Positions 41,494 to 48,161 of a DNA stretch of 64,000 bases are shown here, one piece after another. The stretch is from NCBI RefSeq assembly GCF_008704715.1, contig NZ_CP023689.1:2232001-2296000 (forward strand), given 5' to 3'. This stretch comes from Streptomyces chartreusis (GTDB lineage: Bacteria > Actinomycetota > Actinomycetes > Streptomycetales > Streptomycetaceae). The notes beneath the pieces were generated by a model, which saw nothing but the letters and a program-made list of their open reading frames with translations, did not search any database and was not told the origin of the DNA. Each line of letters begins with the position of its first letter. Positions within the stretch are counted from its first letter, which is position 1. A program made the position numbers and the translations under genes.

Positions 41494-42585
41494 TCACTCA
41501 CTCCTCTTCACGGTCGCGGCGGTCGTGTCCGCCGCGGTGTCCGCCACGGGTATGCCGAAGTCCGGGGTGCCGTCCGGGTGCCAGCCGAGCCGCTGGACGC
41601 GGGTGTGGCGGTTGGGGTCGTTCAGGGGGTCGCCGACGATCTCCTTGTACTGGCGGGCGTGGTACACGAGCACGTCGCTGCGGCCGTCCTCGGCGACGGT
41701 GAAGCAGTTGTGGCCGGGACCGTACTGCTTCGTGGTCTCGTTGCCGGTGAAGACCGGGGCCGGGGACTTGGACCAGCTGCCCGGGTCCATGAGGTTGCGG
41801 TCGGCGTCGGCGGTGAGCATGCCGACGCAGTAGTGGTGGTCGGTGGCGGAGGCCGAGTAGGTCAGGAAGATGCGGCCGTTGCGCTTCAGGGCGTAGGGAC
41901 CCTCGTTGACCTTGTAGCCGACGCACTCCCAGTCGTACTCCGGTGTGGACAGCCGGATCTGAGGTCCCGTCAGTGTCCAGGGGTTCGCCATGGCGGAGAG
42001 GAACAGGCCGGTGTTGTTGTCCATGCCCGGCTCGTGCTGCGCCCAGCACAGGTAGCGGGTGCCGCGGTGGGTGAAGGTCGTGGCGTCGAGGGAGAAGGTC
42101 TCCCAGGCCGTCCTGACCTGCCCCTTCTCCACCCAGGTGCCTTTGAAGGGGTCGGGGTGGGAGTTCTCCAGGACCCAGATGCGGATGCGCCACACGTCCT
42201 CGGCGGGCGCGGCGGCGAAGTAGACGTACCACTTGCCGCCGATGCGGTGCAGCTCCGGCGCCCAGATGTGCGCGGCCATGTCGCCGGTGGGGTGGGCCCG
42301 CCAGATGACCGACTCGGCCGCCGTGGACAGGCCGTTGAGGGTGCGGGCGCGGCGCAGGACGATCCGGTCGTACTCCGGGGCGGTGGCCGTGAAGTAGTAA
42401 CGGCCGTCCGTGTGGCGGTGGATGTGGGGGTCGGCGCGCTGCCGGACGAGAGGGTTCTCGTAGGGCGCCGGCCCGGGCGCGGAGTGGGCGACGCCGGGGA
42501 CGGCCGTCAGGGCGCCGGCGGCCGCGGCACCCTTCAACAGCAGTCTGCGGCTGGGGACTTGGGGCAGGTCGTGTTCGCGGCTCAT
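41494..42585 (-). CDS. Tat-exported GH43 arabinofuranosidase-like enzyme
   Basis: A 363-residue enzyme starting MSREHDLPQVPSRRLLLKGA with a Tat motif (SRRLLLKGAAAAGAL) and cleavage near AHSA. The five-bladed GH43 core shows the base Asp in ADPHIHRHTDGRYYF, the pKa Asp in SLDATTF and the acid Glu in KVNEGPYALKRNG. It resembles the exo-alpha-1,5-L-arabinofuranosidase subfamily of Streptomyces. It is translationally adjacent to the galactanase gene downstream. Debranching arabinose from arabinogalactan or pectin arabinan is the likely role. Confidence 0.85.
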   Translation of the reverse strand: MSREHDLPQVPSRRLLLKGAAAAGALTAVPGVAHSAPGPAPYENPLVRQRADPHIHRHTDGRYYFTATAPEYDRIVLRRARTLNGLSTAAESVIWRAHPTGDMAAHIWAPELHRIGGKWYVYFAAAPAEDVWRIRIWVLENSHPDPFKGTWVEKGQVRTAWETFSLDATTFTHRGTRYLCWAQHEPGMDNNTGLFLSAMANPWTLTGPQIRLSTPEYDWECVGYKVNEGPYALKRNGRIFLTYSASATDHHYCVGMLTADADRNLMDPGSWSKSPAPVFTGNETTKQYGPGHNCFTVAEDGRSDVLVYHARQYKEIVGDPLNDPNRHTRVQRLGWHPDGTPDFGIPVADTAADTTAATVKRSE

Positions 42586-42705
42586 ACGGACTGCCTCTCG
42601 GGGGCACATGGGGGAATCGTTCGAAATCGCGGACGCGATCTGTCATTACGAACGCCGAAAAGGTAAGGGTGTGCCACCGGGAGGTCAACGGGTTCGACGG
42701 GACGG

Positions 42706-42720
42706 GAGAGAGCGCTTTCC
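42706..42720. promoter_or_regulatory. AGCGCT palindrome between GH43 operon and mmuM
   Basis: GGAGAGAGCGCTTTCCCC-type near-palindrome centred on AGCGCT at 42711-42716. It lies 126 bp before the leftward GH43 gene and 41 bp before mmuM. Same core as the sites at 38275 and 45499. Confidence 0.5.
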
Positions 42721-42756
42721 CCTGGGGTCGAGTCCCACTCGACTACCGTCGTCCGT

Positions 42757-43680
42757 ATGAACAGCACCATCGCCCTCGCCGAAGCCCTCGCCGCCGGGAC
42801 CGTCGTGCTCGACGGCGGGATGTCCAACCAGCTCGAGTCCGCCGGGCACGACCTGAGCGACGAGCTGTGGTCGGCGCGGCTGCTCGCGGAGGTGCCGGAG
42901 GCGATCACCGAGGCGCATCTCGCCTACTTCGAGGCGGGCGCGGACGTGGCGATCACCGCCGGCTACCAGGCCACGTTCGAGGGGTTCGCCAAGCGCGGCA
43001 TCGGGCGTGAGCGGGCCGCCGAACTGATCGCGCTCGGCGTGGAGTTGGCCCGCGAAGCGGTAGCGCGGGCACGGGCCGAGGGCATCGCGCGGCCGCTGTG
43101 GGTGGCGGCGTCGGTGGGGCCGTACGGGGCGATGCTCGCCGACGGCTCCGAGTACCGGGGCAGGTACGGGCTGAGCGTGGCGGAGCTGGAGCGCTTCCAC
43201 CGGCCGCGTCTGGAGGTGCTGGCCGGGGCGCGGCCCGATGTGCTGGCCCTGGAGACGGTCCCCGACACCGACGAGGCCGAGGCGCTGCTGCGGGCGGTGC
43301 GCGGGCTCGGGGTCCCGGCCTGGCTGTCGTACTCCGTGGCCGGTGACCGCACCCGTGCCGGGCAGCCGCTGGAGGAGGCGTTCGCACTCGCCGCCGGCGT
43401 CGACGAGGTGATCGCGGTCGGCGTGAACTGCTGTGCGCCCGAGGACGTCGAGGGGGCGGTGGAGACCGCCGTCCGGGTCACGGGCAAGCCCGTCGTCGTC
43501 TACCCCAACAGCGGCGAGGCCTGGAACGCCGCGGCGCGTGCCTGGGACGGCCGGTCCACCTTCACGGCGGAGGAGGTCCAGGGGTGGCGGGCGTCCGGCG
43601 CACGGCTGATCGGCGGCTGCTGCCGGGTGGGCCCCGAGGTGATCGGCTCGATCGCACGGACGCTGGGGGCCACGGCGTAG
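42757..43680 (+). CDS. mmuM: Homocysteine S-methyltransferase
   Basis: A 307-residue enzyme that transfers a methyl group from S-methylmethionine (or SAM) to homocysteine to make methionine. Zinc ligands are intact: Cys in GVNCCAPEDV (~225-234) and the Cys pair in IGGCCRVGPEVI (~285-296). The N-terminal LDGGMSNQLE motif is typical. It has no functional link to the polysaccharide genes around it and is probably an independent unit, convergent with the carboxylesterase. Confidence 0.93.
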   Translation: MNSTIALAEALAAGTVVLDGGMSNQLESAGHDLSDELWSARLLAEVPEAITEAHLAYFEAGADVAITAGYQATFEGFAKRGIGRERAAELIALGVELAREAVARARAEGIARPLWVAASVGPYGAMLADGSEYRGRYGLSVAELERFHRPRLEVLAGARPDVLALETVPDTDEAEALLRAVRGLGVPAWLSYSVAGDRTRAGQPLEEAFALAAGVDEVIAVGVNCCAPEDVEGAVETAVRVTGKPVVVYPNSGEAWNAAARAWDGRSTFTAEEVQGWRASGARLIGGCCRVGPEVIGSIARTLGATA

Positions 43681-43698
43681 CTCCCCGTGCCGACGGTC

Positions 43699-43727
43699 GG
43701 CCACCCCCGGAAGAGCGCCCGGTGGCC
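43699..43727. terminator. Hairpin between convergent mmuM and carboxylesterase genes
   Basis: GGCCACC (43699-43705) and GGTGGCC (43721-43727), 7-bp stem with a 15-nt loop in the 48-bp convergent gap. Confidence 0.5.
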
Positions 43728-43728
43728 C

Positions 43729-45306
43729 TCAGTGCCGGCGTACCGCGCCGGGCAACCGCAGTCGTCGTACGACCGACCGCATCTCGGTGCCGCGCGCGGG
43801 CACGCCGTCGGCCAGGTCCGTCGTGACGGCGGGCTCGCGGGGCTGGGCGGCGGCCCACAGGGCGAGCTCGGGGTCGCGCGGACCGTGGGCGGTGTGGGTG
43901 TCGCCGTCGCCGAAGATCCGTACCGGATGCGTGTCGTCCCACGCCTGCCACCCGGGGTCGCCGTCCGCCGCGAACCGCACCCAGGCCCGGTGCATCTCGT
44001 GGGCCAGCTCCTGCGGAGCCCCCTCGCCGGCCAGCTTGCGGGACTCGGGGACCTCCCCGGTGTCGAAGACGAAGCCGAGCTCCAGCGCATGACAGGCACC
44101 GAGTTCGGGGAGGCTGGAGGGCCAGGCGAACTCGTACACGTACGACGATCCGGGGCGGGCGTCGGCCAGGCGGTGCAGGGGGAGGCGCAGCAGGTGGTCG
44201 GTGACCATCTGGCCGACGATCTCGGCGGTGCCGGCCTTCGGGTGCAGGGCGCGGTAGCCGCGGGGCACATCGGCGCCGACGCGGCAGCGGGCCATGGCGC
44301 CGGCCAGGGCGACCGCGCCGAGCCGGTCGACGCGCTCCAGGAGCCCGCCGGGCACCAGCCACAGCCGGTACTCGTCCCGGGTCCAGCCCAGCATCAGCTC
44401 CACGCCGGCCGCGACATCGCCCTCGGTGAGGGCCACCAGCGGATCACGGGGCACGAGGTCGCCGTCGACGACGATGCCGAAGGCGGGCCCGCCCACCACG
44501 GGGCTGCTGAGCCGGCCCACCTCGGCCTGGGTGCGCAGCAGCAGCTCGGGGTCGACCTCGGCGAAGGCCGCGGCGGTGGCGGGGATCTTCAGCCGGGTCG
44601 CCATCCGGCGCACCATGCGCCGCACCTTGTCCCGCTCGGCCGCCTCCGGCGGGCCGCTCTGGAGGATCGCCCGCCGGACCAGGCCCTGGGCCTGCGGGGC
44701 GGCGAGCAGCGCGCCGATGCTGATGGCACCGGCGGACTGGCCGAACAGGGTGACGCGGTCCGGGTCGCCGCCGAAGGCCGCTATGGAGGCATGGACCCAG
44801 TTCAGGGCGGCGAGCTGGTCGCGCAGGCCCGGGTTGGCGGGGGCGTCCGGGAAGTAGCCGTAACCCTCGACGCCGAGCCGGTAGTTGACCGAGACGAGGA
44901 CGACGCCGTCCCGGGCGAAGGGGCGCCCGTCGTACACGGGCACGCCGGAGGAGCCGCGGGTCAGGGCGCCGCCGTGCAGCCACACCATGACCGGGAGGCG
45001 GGCGGCGGGGCCCGGCTCGGGCGTCCAGACGTTCAGGTTGAGACAGTCGTCGCCGGGCACGACCGGGTCGGACAGGTACTGCGCGAACGCCTCCGAGTAC
45101 GGCGGCTTCGGCGGGGTCGGCCCGAAGGCCACGGCCTCGCGCACACCGTCCCAGGGCTCGGGCGGCACCGGCGGCCGGAACCGGAGCGGGCCGAAGGGGG
45201 GCGCCGCGTAGGGGATGCCCCGGAACACCGCGACACCGTTCTCGTACCGGCCCCGCACCGAACCGTAGGGCGTGCTCACCACGGGGTCTGCCTGGACTGC
45301 CGTCAT
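43729..45306 (-). CDS. Type-B carboxylesterase
   Basis: A 525-residue alpha/beta hydrolase starting MTAVQADPVV, with no signal peptide. The oxyanion motif is WLHGGALTRG. The nucleophile Ser is in FGQSAGAIS (~184). The catalytic His is in GACHALELGFVF (~410). Length matches para-nitrobenzyl esterase/type-B family enzymes. It is divergent from the LacI gene across a 261-bp promoter with an AAGCGCTT site, so the repressor may control it. Ester side-chain hydrolysis of plant material is possible. Confidence 0.9.
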   Translation of the reverse strand: MTAVQADPVVSTPYGSVRGRYENGVAVFRGIPYAAPPFGPLRFRPPVPPEPWDGVREAVAFGPTPPKPPYSEAFAQYLSDPVVPGDDCLNLNVWTPEPGPAARLPVMVWLHGGALTRGSSGVPVYDGRPFARDGVVLVSVNYRLGVEGYGYFPDAPANPGLRDQLAALNWVHASIAAFGGDPDRVTLFGQSAGAISIGALLAAPQAQGLVRRAILQSGPPEAAERDKVRRMVRRMATRLKIPATAAAFAEVDPELLLRTQAEVGRLSSPVVGGPAFGIVVDGDLVPRDPLVALTEGDVAAGVELMLGWTRDEYRLWLVPGGLLERVDRLGAVALAGAMARCRVGADVPRGYRALHPKAGTAEIVGQMVTDHLLRLPLHRLADARPGSSYVYEFAWPSSLPELGACHALELGFVFDTGEVPESRKLAGEGAPQELAHEMHRAWVRFAADGDPGWQAWDDTHPVRIFGDGDTHTAHGPRDPELALWAAAQPREPAVTTDLADGVPARGTEMRSVVRRLRLPGAVRRH

Positions 45307-45498
45307 ACGTCCACCAGCCTCCTCACCGCGCTCGTGCACCGTGAAGATCAGAGCAACTCATTGTGGCCCGGTATTCCGGCGCACGGGCGGCTGAGTGGGC
45401 TGTTCGGCGTACCCGTGCCCGGCGTGCATCGGGTGCGACCCCGTGACCCCCGCGAACTCCGGGCTCTTCCGGACTCGGCGCGGCGAACCTAGGGTAGG

Positions 45499-45506
45499 AA
45501 GCGCTT
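45499..45506. promoter_or_regulatory. AAGCGCTT operator core upstream of the LacI gene
   Basis: GGAAGCGCTTAC centred on a perfect AAGCGCTT palindrome, 62 bp before the LacI ATG and 193 bp before the esterase start. It is an autoregulatory site candidate, shared with the other sites in the locus. Confidence 0.55.
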
Positions 45507-45567
45507 ACTGTTTCGCGCTGGTCGAAACTTTTCATGGCCCTCGGGCGGGCCGGAGAGGTGGTTCCCG

Positions 45568-46623
45568 ATGGTCCGTACGGGCGGTGCGAGCGTGGCTGCC
45601 GGGCCGACCCTCGCGGTGGTGGCCCGCGAGGCCGGGGTGTCCGTACCGACCGCCTCCAAGGTGGTCAACGGCCGTGAGGACGTGGCCCCGGAGACGCGCC
45701 GCCGGGTCACCGAGGCGCTGGACCGGCTCGGCTATGTCCGCAGACCGCGCTTCGACGCGGCGAAGACACCGGGCCTGGTCGACCTCGTCGTGCACTCGCT
45801 GGACAACTCGTGGTCGGGGGCGGTGCTGCACGGGGTGGAGGCGGCGGCCCACGACGCGGGTCTGGAGGTGGTGGTCTCGGCGGGGCTGACCCGGACGCGG
45901 GGCGCGCGGCCGGAGCGGGGCTGGCTGGACAAGCTCACCGCGCGGGGCTCCTCCGGGGTGCTGTTCAACCTGGCCGAGCTGACGCCGTCGCAGTACGCGT
46001 GGCTGGAGCAGCACCGCATCCCGTTCGTGATGATCGACCCGGTCCTTGAGCCGCCGTCCGGTGTGGTGTCGGTGGGCGCGGCGAACTGGCACGGCGGGGT
46101 GACGGCCGCCGAGCACCTCCTGGCGCTCGGCCACGAACGCATCGCCGTCATCGCCGGTCACCAGCGCAAGATGTGCAGCGCGGCCCGGGTGGCCGGCTAC
46201 CGCTCGGCGCTCGCCTCGGCCGGGGTGCGGCACCGCCCCGAGTACGTCAGGCACGCCGGCTTCGACGAGGGCGTCGCGCACCTGCGGACGCTGGAGCTCC
46301 TCGACCTGCCCGAACCGCCGACGGCCGTCTTCGTCTGCTCGGACCGGATGGCCCTCGGAGTCTACGAGGCGCTGGCGGAACGGAGGTTGAGCGTGCCGGA
46401 CGACATGAGCGTGGTCGGCTTCGACGATCTGCCGGAGGCGCGCTGGATCTCCCCCGCCCTGACCACCGTCCGCCAGCCGCTGTCGGAGATGGCGGCGACC
46501 GCGCTGCGGCTGCTGGTGCGGATGATGGACGGGGACCGGCCGGAGAGCACGCGGACGGAGTTGTCGACGCGACTGGTGCGGCGGTCGAGCACGGCCGCAC
46601 CACGGGACGCGACGCCGCGCTGA
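45568..46623 (+). CDS. LacI-family transcriptional regulator
   Basis: A 351-residue repressor. The N-terminal helix-turn-helix (AREAGVSVPTASKVVNGRED, ~20-39) and hinge (RLGYVRRPRF) are standard. Residues ~65-330 form the periplasmic-binding-protein-like sensor domain (GVTAAEHLLALGHERIAVI; VFVCSDRMALGVYEAL; VVGFDDLPEARWISPALTTV). It is the only dedicated regulator in the 35-46.6 kb polysaccharide locus, and LacI-type palindromes sit in three promoters of that locus. Confidence 0.94.
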   Translation: MVRTGGASVAAGPTLAVVAREAGVSVPTASKVVNGREDVAPETRRRVTEALDRLGYVRRPRFDAAKTPGLVDLVVHSLDNSWSGAVLHGVEAAAHDAGLEVVVSAGLTRTRGARPERGWLDKLTARGSSGVLFNLAELTPSQYAWLEQHRIPFVMIDPVLEPPSGVVSVGAANWHGGVTAAEHLLALGHERIAVIAGHQRKMCSAARVAGYRSALASAGVRHRPEYVRHAGFDEGVAHLRTLELLDLPEPPTAVFVCSDRMALGVYEALAERRLSVPDDMSVVGFDDLPEARWISPALTTVRQPLSEMAATALRLLVRMMDGDRPESTRTELSTRLVRRSSTAAPRDATPR

Positions 46624-46835
46624 GACCTTCGGCCACATCCCCCCGGCGGTCGCGGCGGCACCCACGCACCCGGTCTCGTGATCGTTGGCCCGACAGGGTG
46701 GTCGATGCGCCGTTCGGCACGTGTGCCCTGGTGGCGGCGATGATCGCTGCTAGCTTCGCGAGCTGTCGGAGGGGCCCCGGCCGCGGTGCGGCTGGCCGAG
46801 GCGGGGCCGTCCCTATGAGCTGAGGCGAGGTTGAC

Positions 46836-48035
46836 TTGACGGGTATGGGCGAAGAGCCGGACGAGCCGGCGGTTGCTCCGTTCAAGCGCAGAAGGTTCCT
46901 GGCGTCGGCCGCGGTGGCGGCCGGGGCGCCGACAGCGGTCGCCGGGCCCGCACAGGCCGCCGCGTCACAGGCGGACGTGACGGCGGCCGACGTGGCGGCG
47001 ACCGAGGCCGCGGCGGCGCAGGCGCCCGCGCAGACCGCGGCGGGCCTCGGGTCCGTGGCGCGTCTGATGGCCGTCCCCGAGGACAGCCGCGGGGTCGCCT
47101 GGCTCAGGTCCGCCCTTCAGGTCGCCGTGGGCCTCGAACTGGCCACCATCCCGCCTTACTTGTGCGGCTGGTGGTCGGTCAAGGACCAGCGCAGCGAGGT
47201 GGCGCGGATGATCCGCCGCATCGTCGGCGACGAGATGTACCACCTGGGCATCGTCTGCAACCTGCTCGTGGCCGTGGGCGGCAGGCCGCAGATCAAGGCC
47301 GCCGCGCCCGTCTACCCCGGTCCGCTGCCGGGCGGCGTGCGCGCCGGGGTGACCGTCTATCTGTCGGGCCTCACCAGGCCCTTCGTGCGTGACGTGATGA
47401 TGGCGATCGAGGCCCCCGAGGTGTCGCTCGCCCGCAGCGTGCAGTCCCCCACCGTCGGCGAGTTCTACGAGGGCATGATCGGGGCGTTCCGGGCGGTACG
47501 GCCGGACCTGGCGACGCGGGGTCAGGTGACCCAGCACATCGACACCGACGAGCTGCGCCCGGTGCGCAGCCTCGACGACGTCGAGCACGCGATCGAGATC
47601 ATCAGGGAGCAGGGCGAGGGCACCGAGAGCTCCCCGACCGACTCCTTCTCGGACGACCGCCCGGCGCACTACTACGCCTTCGGCGAGATCTATCACGGCA
47701 GGGAGCTGCGCGAGACCGACGACGGCTGGAGATACGTCGGCCCGCCCGTGCCCTTCCCCGACGTGCGCCCCATGGCCCCCGTCCCGGTCGGCGGCTGGCG
47801 CAACACGTCCGCCCATGTCGGGGGGCTGCTGTTCCGCTTCGACGCCATGTACAGCACGGTGCTGGACTCACTCGACGCGGCCTGGGCGGGCGGCGGCCAC
47901 CGCACCCTCGGCGCGGGCATCCGCACGATGCGCGGACTGGAGAAGCCGGCCGTGGAACTGATGGAGACCCTCGTCCCCGGCGGCCGGGGCACGTACGGCC
48001 CCCAGTTCCGCGCGCTGCGCAGGCCCCGTCGTTGA
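46836..48035 (+). CDS. Tat-exported ferritin-like protein (VioB/iminophenyl-pyruvate dimer synthase-like domain)
   Basis: A 399-residue protein. TTG 46836 is preferred because GCGAGG sits five bases upstream; ATG 46845 is an alternative. A Tat motif KRRRFLASAAVAAG (~18-31) precedes an Ala-rich signal region. Residues ~80-310 form a ferritin-like four-helix domain: LELATIPPYLCGWW (Glu), GDEMYHLGIVCNLL (Glu-His), and ARSVQSPTVGEFYEGM, similar to the C-terminal domain of VioB-type enzymes. In violacein and related pathways that domain helps couple indole-pyruvate imines. This stand-alone exported copy has no such neighbours, so its substrate is unknown. Confidence 0.78.
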   Translation: MTGMGEEPDEPAVAPFKRRRFLASAAVAAGAPTAVAGPAQAAASQADVTAADVAATEAAAAQAPAQTAAGLGSVARLMAVPEDSRGVAWLRSALQVAVGLELATIPPYLCGWWSVKDQRSEVARMIRRIVGDEMYHLGIVCNLLVAVGGRPQIKAAAPVYPGPLPGGVRAGVTVYLSGLTRPFVRDVMMAIEAPEVSLARSVQSPTVGEFYEGMIGAFRAVRPDLATRGQVTQHIDTDELRPVRSLDDVEHAIEIIREQGEGTESSPTDSFSDDRPAHYYAFGEIYHGRELRETDDGWRYVGPPVPFPDVRPMAPVPVGGWRNTSAHVGGLLFRFDAMYSTVLDSLDAAWAGGGHRTLGAGIRTMRGLEKPAVELMETLVPGGRGTYGPQFRALRRPRR

Positions 48036-48128
48036 GGGTCGCACCGTGACGACAGGATCTCGGGGCCGGACCGGACACCGGGTCAGCAGGCGTCCCTGAT
48101 CCCCGGACATCCGAATCCCCCGCCCTGA

Positions 48129-48161
48129 GAGCCCGCGTCGGTCCCGAACCGACGCGGGCTC
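48129..48161. terminator. Bidirectional terminator between ferritin-like and SARP genes
   Basis: GAGCCCGCGTCGGT (48129-48142) and its complement (48148-48161), a perfect 14-bp stem with a 5-nt loop, touching the SARP stop codon. Confidence 0.85.
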
